Origin: Neocallimastix lanati (nom. inval.)
Lineage: Eukaryota > Neocallimastigomycota > Neocallimastigomycetes > Neocallimastigales > Neocallimastigaceae
Assembly: GCA_016946835.1 (NCBI GenBank)
Contig: JACVTC010000095.1
Span: forward strand, 359,501-423,500
Reading direction: 5' to 3'
DNA: 64,000 bases
How positions within the stretch are numbered: the first letter of the stretch is position 1; every line of letters begins with the position of its first letter. The notes below the pieces were generated by a model that saw only the letters and a program-made list of their open reading frames with translations, was not told the origin of the DNA and searched no databases. Shown piece by piece: positions 51,590 to 64,000 of this stretch. A program made the translations under genes and the position numbers.

Positions 51590-53404
51590 TATCAATTTAT
51601 TCACTATTCAAATTCAAATGCAGATTCAAGTCAAAATTCAAATTCAAGTTCAAATACAGATTCATGTTCAAGTTCAAGTACAAGCTCAAGTTCAAGTTCA
51701 AGTACAAGTTCAAGTACAAGCTCAAGTTCAAGTTCAAGTACAAGTTTAAGTACAAGCTCAAGTACTGTTAATATTGGAAGAAAAAAGTGTTGTGGTGGAC
51801 TCTTTGCTGATGATGTTGCCCTCATTGCTCCAAGTGCAAAAAATCTAGAAAAATTACTAAAAAAGGTACATAGATGGGCTAATTTAAATGAAATGACTTT
51901 TGGTATTGAAAAATGTGCAACTATGGTTATAAAACCAATGAACTTCCAATCTCCTCCAAACTATAGTGACCCAACCTTCTATTTAGGAATGAATGCTATT
52001 CCTAAAGTGTCTAGTTATATTTATCTTGGTATTCCTTTTTCTGATGATCTCTTACTAGAACACATTATATCTCACATGCCTTTTAAAGTTAGAAAATCCC
52101 TTCTTTCATTTACACATTTCTTCTCAAATAAACTTATCCCTATTGCATACAAGAAAAAAGTTCTTCAATCCTTTGTTATTAGTAAAGTAATTTATTATTC
52201 TCCTTTACTTGGTTCAAACAAATCTAGAACGGCCAGAATTCAAACATTAATTAATACTGGTCTATTTTGGTGTATCGGCTCCTTCTCTAAAAATGGTAAA
52301 ACAAGTTCAGAAGACAACGACTATATTAGACATAATTCTACTATGAGTACTTATGCTTTATCTCGAGATCTAAGCATTCCTCCTATTGCTGGTGTCTGCG
52401 CAGCCTTACAGATTAAATCATTTGCAAAATGGAGTAAATCAAACTGTATTATAAAGGATCTTATTAAATCTATTCCCAAAATGCATTATTATTCCTGGAC
52501 TAAAGAATCTAGAACACTGTATAAAAAAATCAAAAAATATAAATGTGAAAAATATGACGATATTTTAGAACGTTACTGGAAATCAGTTGCCAAATTTCAA
52601 GGTATTAAAGGTCAAAATTACGATCGTAATAAGTTCTCAAACAATAAAGCTATAATTATGCTTAGTTTAAAATATCCCCAATTCAACTTAGGGTTTTCGT
52701 GGATTATTCGTTTACGCTGTGGTTATAAATACAATACTACTATTGCTATTAGAATGGGTAGAGTTTCAGAAGATTGTCCCAAGTCTTGCCCCTGTTGTGG
52801 CGAAGATAAACAATCTTTTGAACATTGGATTTTTAAATGCGATGCTCTTGCATCTTTTAGATGGAATTCTTTAAATTTCATCGATGATCTCTATGTTTTA
52901 TTCCTTAGGAAGATTAGAGTGTTTAATCCTCTTTCTTCCTATGACTCTATTTCTAATTTTGAAGATTATATCAATCATTATATATACGTGTTCCTTCTTG
53001 GTGGGACTTTAGTTTTAAATGAGCTACATTTCGATAGTGGGGAACAGAGACAATTAAATGAACTACTTTTCAAAGGTTCATCTGAGTCACCTGTTCCAAA
53101 AATTGTGGGCTTGGCGGAATTCTTAACAAGTGCAATACCTATCATTAGTAGTTCGTTTGAGCTATTATTTGATAGGTATTGCAAAATACCAAACTTATCC
53201 AAGAGCGTCGACGTCGTACTGATAAGGCATAATGATAATACAGGATCGTCATCTATTGCTACGAAGGATGAATCTCTCCCTAGTAGTTCAATAAATGATG
53301 AGTCCGGGGAGAGTTTAGTGGACACCACACTATCTATTTTAAAGATGTTACTTCTAGGTTTTATTTCTTTTTTATTTGATAGGAAGGGAAAAATTCCCGC
53401 ATAG
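51590..53404 (+). pseudogene. LINE copy A open frame: Ser-rich segment joined to RT C-half and Cys-rich end
   Basis: Open from after a stop at 51587 to the TAG at 53404, about 604 codons; the first in-frame ATG is 51893. Order: Ser/Thr-rich tract; NIGRKKCCGGLFADDVALIAP (RT motif C); thumb with YLGIPFSDD and PLLGSNKS; CPKSCPCCGEDKQ with EHWIFKC (CCHC zinc-finger type); C-terminal KSVDVVLIR. The endonuclease and the first half of RT are missing, but the junction (SSST to VNIGRK) keeps the frame. The CpG-rich block at 53201-53229 encodes SVDVV with unusually GC-rich codons. It could not retrotranspose on its own. Confidence 0.85.
51604..51772 (+). repeat. CAAGTT/CAAGTA/CAAGCT hexanucleotide array
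   Basis: Imperfect six-base repeat. In the frame continuous with RT it reads Ser-Ser and Ser-Thr pairs; the other two frames give Gln-Val and Lys-Phe types. The 5' part is more degenerate (Asn, Asp and Gln codons). Confidence 0.93.
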
Positions 53405-53552
53405 TACAACTTGCCGAAATACATAGTATTTTCGAGCTTTTTTATTTTTTTATTTTTTAATTTTTTATTTTTAATTTCAAATGTACTTTTCACCTACATG
53501 TATTTTTTAAAATAAAATTTAATAAAGTTTTGGAAGTGTATTCTCTTCCCTG

Positions 53553-53589
<37 letters not shown>

Positions 53590-53590
<1 letters not shown>

Positions 53591-53770
53591 AAGCTCAAGT
53601 ACAGGTTCAAGTTCAAGTTCAAGTCCAAGTTCAAGTACAAGTTCAAGTTCAAGTACAAGTTCAAGTACAAGTTCAAGTTCAAGTTCAAGTTCAAGTTCAA
53701 GTACAAGTTCCAGTTCAATTTCAAATTTATGTTTAAATTCAGTTTCAAGCTCAGATTCAAATTCAAATTT
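53590..53770 (+). repeat. Second CAAGTT-type hexanucleotide array
   Basis: About 28 units of CAAGTT, CAAGTA, CAGTTC and relatives. It is in frame with the endonuclease domain through an Asn/Ser linker. Confidence 0.93.
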
Positions 53771-56700
53771 CAGTTCAATAAATTATAATAATTCCAATAA
53801 TATTAATAACACTCATATTAATAATGATACAGTTAAAGAATTTTCTCTATGTGTCAGTTGGAATACTAATGGATGGAACTTTGATAAAAAAGACAGTGTT
53901 GAATTCTTTATTTCAATGTACAAACCACTTTTCTTATGCTTTCAGGAAACAGGAAATCGTTCAGGTTCTAGCAGTAAATATCCATGTCGAGTATCATTAA
54001 AAAACTACAAACATTTCTTCAAAAAAGCTAATAATGAAATTCCCGGTAAAAGAGGTCTTTATATTGGGTTTCATAATTCTTGTCAAGCCTCTCTTGAAAA
54101 CAACACTTATGAGTATATTATTTCCTTGTATACTTATAATTTTTGGAATTTCACTAAATGTTCTATTGGTAATGTGTACGTACCTCATAGTGGCCATAGC
54201 CTTCATGCTAGAGCTGCTCGAATTGAAATATTGTCTTGGTTAAATAGTCACTCTTCTCATCCTTCAATGTTGGTTGGTGATTTTAATTTACCTACTGAGA
54301 AATTAGGTAATTTGCTCTCAAAATTTAGTAATTGGAAAATTCTTCCCTTATGGGGCTCCCCAATTTCATGGAGTAGAGGTAATAGAGAATCTGATATAGA
54401 TCATGCGATTGTCAATGATCATATGTTAGATTTACTTTCATATGGTACTTTTATTGACTTTCCCTCCATTTCAGATCATAAACCTTTATTAATAAAAGGT
54501 AAATGTTTTTCATCAGTTAATTCAGATAATTCTTTCTCTCTGCCTAAAAAGACAGTTAAATGGGATAGATTAAAATGTATAAATGAAAAAGAATCAATTT
54601 TTGACAACAACTATTTTAGTGTATTAGAGGAAGTGATTCCAGATCCTAATATTAGTATTGATGATATTTCTAAGAAATTTATTTCAACTTCATTCAATAT
54701 TGCTAAGGAACTTAATATCACGTCAATTTCAGAAGTTCGAAAATCTTTTTTTCATATGTCGCAGAAAATATTTAATTTGCAAAAACTCAAAATGAAATTA
54801 TATAAATCCATTAAAAGAAGAGGTTCTTATCATAATTTAGATGAATTTGAAGAATTAATTGATAAATATAATAGAATGTGCAAAATTATTCATCATATGT
54901 GTAATATTTATAGGAAAACTGAATACCAACATTGGATTAATACAGGATGTGAATATATGAAATCTCATAACCCTAAGAAAGCTTGGAAATGGCTTAAAAC
55001 AACAGCAAAAGTAGATAAATTTAAAAATTTGTCAAATTCTCCAGTAAAGGACAAAAATGGTAAACTAGCTACTTCTACTAAAGAACAGTTAGAAGTATGG
55101 CACAATCACTATAAAAAACTTGCTTCAAGCCATTCTGATATCAATAGTGCATTAATCGAATGGTCTAATAAATTTTCCAATGGAACAATTAGGTATACGA
55201 GACACATTGAATGGGATATAAATCAAGACATCAGTATAGAAGAAATTAGAGAAGCAATTTTGGCTACTCCAAATTTTAAAGCTTCAGGCCCGGATGGAAT
55301 TCCTATTGAATTTTATAAAGCTTTAATTCCTCCGGATGACGAAAATTCAGTAAATAATTCTTCTTCTGGTTTAAATTGTTTACAGAAGATATACTCAAGA
55401 ATTTGGAATGGAGAATTTCCTAGCTCATGGAATGAAGCAAGTATTATATCTATTCCTAAAAAAGGAGATGATCTATCTGATTGTGACAATTATCGAGGTA
55501 TCTCTCTGATTAACAATGGTATTAAACTCATTTCGAAAATAGTCTCCAAAAGAATTTCAGAATATGGACTTAAAAATAATTTTATTAGGCCAGAGCAATT
55601 TGGATTTCGTACTAAAGAAGAATGTGTTAGTTTATTTATTTCAATTCGAGAAATTTGTCAAAGGCGTAAAAATGATAATAAAGAAACTTACCTAGCTTTT
55701 CTAGATTTAAAAAAGGCATATGATTCTGTTCCAATAGGTAATATTTTATATAAATTAGATGCTTTAGGTATTAGAGGTAAATGTTATCAATTTATAAAAA
55801 TCTATATTTGACATCCAAAGCCAGTGTTAAAATTGATGATTAATATTCGGAATCTTTTAATATTATGAAAGGAGTTAGACAAGGTTGTCCACTATCACCA
55901 ATTCTTTTCAATCTTTTTATTAATGACATTTTTAATGATGTTTCAGAACTTGGAATTCCTTTAGGCGAATCTAGATGTTGTGGTGGACTCTTTGCAGATG
56001 ATATTGTTCTATGCGCACTGTCAAGAACTAAGTTGAAAAAAATGCTTAAGAAGGTAAATGAATGGGCTAAATTTAATATGATGAATTTTGGAATTAACAA
56101 GTGTGCAACGATGGTGATTCGACCAGACACACCTCTTTTTCAAAATAAAAGAGATCCTACTTTTTATCTTGCTGGTCAACCAATTCCAATAACTAAATGT
56201 TATACCTATTTAGGTATACCATTTGATAAAAGCTTATCGTTGAAACCTATTATTAAATTACTTAACTCTAAAGTTACTAAAGCTCTCTTTTCTGTTAGTA
56301 AATTTCTTTCAAATTCCAAAATTCCTATTCCATTTAAGAAGATTATAATTAACTCTTATGTACTTAGTAAAGTCTCTTACTTTGCACCTTTACTTGGTTC
56401 AAATAAAACGAGAACAAATAATACTCAGAAATTAATTAATAAAGGATTAAGATGGATTGCAGGTATACAAAAAGCCAAATCATTTATTAATGTATATTCT
56501 ATTTCAAAAGATTTACATATTCCTCCATTGTCAGCTAAGTGTGCTTTGTCTCAGGTCAAATGTTTTGATAAATGGAAAAATTCAAATTGTATTATTTCCT
56601 ATTTAGTTAATAATATTCCAAAATCTAGAAAATATACTTGGACAAAAGAAAGTAGAACTCTTAAACGTAAACTAGAGAAAAGAGGTAATAACGATAATAA

Positions 56701-57514
56701 AATCAAGGATTTTTATTGGAAAAGAGATATGAAAATCAATTCTATTAAAGCTGAGTTTTATGACAAAAACAAATTCGAAGAAACATCAAAATTTATAAAA
56801 CTTTGTTATGACTATCCTGATCTTTCATATGGTTTCTATTGGCTATTGAGAGCACGAAGCGGATATAGATTAGATGCTAGAATTGCTAAAGCTGCAAAAA
56901 TAGTGGACCAAATGTGTCCTAATTTTTGTCCCTGTTGTAAAAGTAATAAACAATGGATAAGTCATTGGTTAATTGATTGTCCCTTTTTCAATCATACTCG
57001 TAGTAAAGTTAATGATAAAATTTTATTTTTATATAATGCTTTTTACCGTGGCAACCTAACAAATGATATTGTTAATAGTAATAATGATAATAGTAATAGT
57101 AATAATAGTAATAGTTATAATAGTAATAATAATATTAGTAATAGTATTTTTAGTAATGTTAGTAATAGTATTGAAAATAATGTATATATTGATTCTAGTG
57201 TGTGTGAAAAAGCGTTTAATTTCCTTCTTGGAGGTCGAAGTATTAATAACAGTACAAGGGAATGGAAGGATCTATTTAAGTGCCAGATGAAATCAGGTGC
57301 TTATTCTGATACTCCGTTCTTAGTGGTTACTGCGGCACTTCTCCAATCGATTATACCTATTGCTATTGGCCAGCAATGGTCTTTGTTCAATAGGTTCAAA
57401 TCGAATCGTACTACTACTACCAAGAGCGTCAATGCTGAAGAAACAGTAAGACAGGCCAGCAGGGCTAGCGCAACCAATGAAGATCATAATTTTGTATCTT
57501 TAAATTATGATTAA
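53591..57514 (+). pseudogene. LINE copy B polyprotein: Ser-rich region, endonuclease, reverse transcriptase, CCHC
   Basis: Ser-rich tract (53591-53770), Asn-rich linker, then APE endonuclease: LCVSWNTNGWN, CFQETG, IGNVYVPHSGH, VGDFNLP, SDHKPL. RT follows: KASGPDGIPIEFYK, IPKKGDDLSDCDNYRGISL, FLDLKKAYDSVP (motif A), KGVRQGCPLSP (motif B), GLFADDIVLC (motif C). Then CPNFCPCCKSNKQ with SHWLIDC. The frame is open except at two spots close together. A one-base loss in the A-run near 55795-55800 shifts the frame, and a TAA lies at 55841 between motifs A and B. The tail is SVNAEETVRQASRA. Fungal APE-type LINE; I cannot place the clade with certainty (Tad1-like is plausible). No RNase H domain seen. 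Confidence 0.9.
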
Positions 57515-57736
57515 CATTGCGAAGTCAAAGTTAATTATTATACTTCAGTATAATAATGCCCTTGTGAAGTCTTACAAATATTAATTAAATGAAACTAGAA
57601 TATATTATACCATTATTTTATTTTTATTTTGTGTTTTATTTTTTGTTTATTTTTTTATCTTTTTTTTTTTTTTATTATTTTATTACATGTATTTTATCAA
57701 ATATTTAATTAATAAAGATGAAACAAGTTTACTGCC

Positions 57737-57769
<33 letters not shown>

Positions 57770-57771
<2 letters not shown>

Positions 57772-59124
57772 CATTATGAAAATCCTACATTTAAACTTGG
57801 TATGAACTATATACCAAGCACTAATCAATATTCATATCTTGGTATACCTTTTAATGAATCGTTGGATTTAAAACCTATTATTGCTAAGATGAATAGTAAA
57901 ATTAATTATACAGTTAACTCTTTCTTTAGATTTTTAACCAATAGGAATGTTCCTTTCTACTTTAAAACTCGTATACTAGTTTATTTTGTCCTTAGTTCAG
58001 TTCTTTATTATGCTCCCTTACTTGGTTCAAATAAAAAGAATACTGAAAAAGCTCAAACTGCTTTTAATCGAGGTTTGTATTGGAGTTTCGGGTTTAAAAA
58101 TAAAACCTCCAATACTTCAATTTACAATATGTCTAAGGAGCTTTCTATACCTCCTATAGCTAGTTTTTGTGCTAAGGCGATGATTCGATGCTTTAAAAAG
58201 TGGAAAGATTCTTCTTGTATTATTTCTCATTTAGTCAAAAATATACCTACACTTTCTCACTATTCATGAACGAAAAAAGCACGGAGTTTAGCAGTATACA
58301 AGCACAATAATAAACTTCCTGGAGAAATAAGGAAGTTTTACTGGGAAAATATTCATTATTCAAGCTCTCCTGCGATCAGATCTACAAAATACAAGAAATT
58401 TAAATTTGGTTTTAAAAAATTTATTCAACGTCTATCACTTAAATATTCACAATTTTCTCTTGGATTTTTTTGGATTGGACGAATTAAATGTGGATTCAAA
58501 TTTTATGTAAAAACATATGTTAAAAGTAATCTAGTATCAGAAAATTGCCCAACATACTGCCCTTGTTGTGGTGAGAGTAACAGCATACCTAGTTTTACAC
58601 ACTGGATACTTTTATGTCCTAAATTTGAAGAATTTAGGCAACATTTCATTCCCTTTGTTGATGAAATTTTTATTAATTTTTCTCTTATTGTTCATGAGAA
58701 ATCATTGAACATTCCTGATGATAAAGAGGAAGATTTTGATGATAATATCAATTTTTACGTGCTGTGTCTCCTTCTTGGCGGAAATGCAGTATTTGAAATC
58801 TTAAAGATCGGCTCGGGGGAAAGAAGGCGATATATTAATAATATTTTTCAATCACCTTCGAACGAGTCTTCTTTCCCGATTTCATATTTTGTGGGGCTTG
58901 CGGAATTCCTTACTAACGTTATGCCTATTGTGATTGGTGATTTTTACTCCATGATCGATTTGTATAGTGTTAGACCTACCGTTGTCAAGAGCGTCGACGT
59001 CGTAACGATAAGGCAAAGAAGAAATTCTGATACAGATTCGAATGATAATTTTCATCCACATGGAGTTATCTTCGATGAATGGGAAGAGTTAGAGGCCTTT
59101 TCGTCCTCGAATCTCATAACGTAG
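57770..59124 (+). pseudogene. LINE copy C C-terminal coding remnant
   Basis: One frame runs through the whole segment with a single stop, a TGA at 58267-58269 where the other copies have Trp (YSWTKESR in copy A, YTWTKESR in copy B). Seen in order: YLGIPFNES, PLLGSNKKN, CPTYCPCCGESN with THWILLC, LLLGGNAVFEIL, YFVGLAEFLTN, KSVDVVTIRQ. It belongs to a third subfamily, clearly diverged from A and B. The GC-rich SVDVV codons of copy A are preserved here at nucleotide level (58987-59015) while the flanking codons are not. Confidence 0.85.
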
Positions 59125-59207
59125 TTTTTTAATATTAATATAAAAAAAAAAAAAAAAAATTTCATGTATTTAAACTTCATGTATTTTTAAAAAAAAAAAA
59201 AAAAAAA
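57770..59207 (+). mobile_element. LINE copy C, 5'-truncated within the RT thumb, two poly-A stretches
   Basis: Begins directly after copy B's tail at the segment encoding HYENPTFKLGM. It runs to the C-terminus, then has poly-A at 59142-59159, CATGTATTT twice, and a second poly-A at 59189-59207. The two tails may mean another tiny 3' fragment is attached. Confidence 0.85.
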
Positions 59208-59600
59208 CAGAAACTTAACATTTCAATATCCTAAGTATCAGTTGGGATTCTTTTGGATTTCTCGAATTAGGTGTGATCTTTGTGTCAGTTGGAACATTAA
59301 TGGGATGGAATGATGAAAAACGTGATGGTATTAGATACTTTAAATTTCATCGATGATCTCTATATTTATGATTAGTTGACAATATTTTTAAACAAAGTTC
59401 AACTTCGTCAACTGTTCCGTATTTTGTGGGGATTGCGGAGTTTCTAACAAACGTAATACAATTAATTTGTCGATCTTTTAGTTTGATGATTCCCAATGAT
59501 GGAACCTAAGCTGTATGGTTTCTGAGGGGATCATAATTTCATAATTTCTAGATATTCTTCATTTTTCTTTTTTTACCATAATAAAAAAAAAAAAATTTAT
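59208..59600 (+). mobile_element. LINE fragment D, a mosaic of short non-adjacent pieces
   Basis: Immediately after copy C's tail: a Cys-region piece (YPKYQLGFFWISRIRC) runs in frame into the start of the endonuclease (LCVSWNING). Next is a copy of TTTCATCGATGATCTCTAT, as in copy A at 52877. Then comes a C-terminal piece (VPYFVGIAEFLTNVI). In an intact LINE these lie thousands of bases apart and in a different order. No open frame. Confidence 0.8.
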
Positions 59601-60735
59601 ACAATCTGATCTGATAGGATTAATTCATAATATTATTTTATTATTAAAAAAATTTTTAGAATATTCATTAAAACTTAATATAAGGATGAAAAAGAAAAAA
59701 TTTGAGTAAAAAAAGGTATATAAAAAAAATATATAACGATAGTAATAAAATTTAAAATTAAATAAGAAAAACGCAATGTGTAATACATATAGAAAAAAAA
59801 AATAAAAATAAAAAAAAATCTATAATTATTAACTTTTATATTAAAGATAATGAGTAAATATATATATTTTTTTAAAGTTTAACTATTTATTTTATTTTAT
59901 TATTTAATATGTTCTTTTTTTTTTTTTTTTTTTTTTTTTATCATTTTTAATTATTCGTATTAATAGTGAAATATTATAATGAATATGATAAACATAATAA
60001 TATTTAAATAATAATAAAAAAAAAATAATAATAATTTAATAACAAATATATATATATATTTAATATTTAATATTTATAAATATATATATTTGAATCTTTT
60101 ATTTTTTTTTAATATATATTAATATTTTTTTTTTCAATAAGGTGATCCCTACCCTATCTAATTGAATGAAAATATTAACTATAATGGTAAAAATTAATAA
60201 TAAATCTAAAAATTGTATGGTACTGTAATAATGAAAAAAAAAATGAAAAAAATTAAAATTAATTGTAAAAATTATAAAATAAAAAAAAAATAAAAATTGT
60301 ATTGTATGTATTAAATTGTATTCCAATTTAATGATAAAAAAAATATGTATATATATATATATATATAAATTAAATTACTTAATACTAAATGAGGAAAAAA
60401 AAAATAATAATAATATAATAATAAATACTTTTAAGTTTTATATTATCACTATTCTAATGATAAAAAAAAAAAAAAAGAGAGAAAAAGAAAAAGAAATTAT
60501 TAAAAATTTCTATTATAAATTAATTATGTACAATTAATTAATGTAATTATATATTTAATAGTTGAAGTTAATATTTTTTTTTTTTTTGAGTTAATAAATA
60601 GTTTAGATGATTCATTTTTTTTTTTTTAAAATAAACTTTTTAGTGAGCATACACTATCTACTTTGGCTATATAGATATATCTTTTTTCTTTTTCCTTTTT
60701 TTTTTTTTTATAACATAAATTAAATTAATATAATT
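59601..60735. other. AT-rich intergenic between the LINE nest and the Asn-rich gene
   Basis: No gene. Poly-T of about 30 at 59912-59940, (AT)n runs, and Lys-rich noise frames. The 3' end region of the minus-strand Asn-rich gene probably begins at the right side (60600-60735), where poly-A/T runs lie just after the stop. Confidence 0.7.

Positions 60736-64000
<3,265 letters not shown>

Larger units (their letters stand above)
51481..53589 (+). mobile_element. LINE copy A, internally deleted, poly-A tail of 34
   Basis: Left limit approximate: CAGAAACTTTACATTT at 51486 resembles the start of the fragment at 59208. A hexanucleotide Ser/Thr-coding tract (51608-51770) runs directly into RT from just before FADD, through the Cys-rich region, to the C-terminus. 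The 3' UTR (53405-53555) includes ACATGTATTTTTT and a GGAAG/CTTCC hairpin followed by CTGTCTA and the poly-A (53556-53589). The next LINE begins at the following base. Confidence 0.88.
53590..57769 (+). mobile_element. LINE copy B, near full length, poly-A tail of 30
   Basis: Starts in the hexanucleotide Ser-rich tract immediately after copy A's tail. It carries endonuclease, RT and Cys-rich domains, a 3' UTR of about 220 bp (ACATGTATTTT, AATAAAGATGAAACA, ACTGCCGTT) and poly-A at 57740-57769. No target-site duplication can be seen, because both ends abut other LINE copies. Confidence 0.92.

Noticed and set aside
53530-53736. Gln-Val repeat protein and Leu-Asn antisense frame over the hexanucleotide array
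   Set aside because: The Ser/Thr frame is the one continuous with the LINE domains; the others are shadow frames, and poly-A supplies their Lys runs.

Overview
The window is extremely AT-rich eukaryotic DNA, with long poly-A/T runs, (AAT)n and (AAAT)n tracts and wide gene deserts. It has spliceosomal introns, a yeast-length ADE4, an Sbp1-like two-RRM protein, an Asn-rich protein and APE-type LINEs. This fits best with an anaerobic gut fungus (Neocallimastigomycota). That assignment is an inference, confidence about 0.6; no rRNA or species marker is present.

Layout. 1-3.6 kb: desert with a 105-bp tandem duplication carrying a palindrome. 3.6-6.5 kb: ADE4 (amidophosphoribosyltransferase), 7 exons joining to exactly 510 codons, with one GC-AG intron. 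6.5-16 kb: desert with simple repeats, a C/D-box snoRNA-like island (7273-7347) and a perfect 11-bp hairpin with a GTAA loop (12394-12419). 16-22.8 kb: tandem duplication of one unrecognised gene; the second copy is open (433 aa) and the first is interrupted by one extra A in a poly-A run. Upstream of the first copy lies a GC-rich 209-bp retroposon with a 14-bp target-site duplication; the second copy preserves the empty site. 23.6-38 kb: array of four secreted proteins made almost wholly of a six-residue repeat (V/I/L-G-A-K-A-N), plus the relict 3' end of a fifth unit. The period matches the left-handed beta-helix hexapeptide rule.

38-42.3 kb: a degraded minus-strand LINE and the isolated 3' end of a second one. 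42.3-50 kb: desert. 50-50.9 kb: an intronless two-RRM RNA-binding protein in a GC-rich island. 51.5-59.6 kb: head-to-tail nest of at least four plus-strand LINE copies joined tail to body, one an in-frame internal deletion and one a mosaic of short pieces. 60.7 kb to the right edge: a very large Asn-rich protein on the minus strand, still open at the window end.

The genes do not form a pathway. The strongest candidates for something undescribed are the cationic hexapeptide-repeat family and the apparent LINE/SINE partnership, in which a CpG-rich motif of about 29 nt near the LINE C-terminus is shared with the short retroposon.
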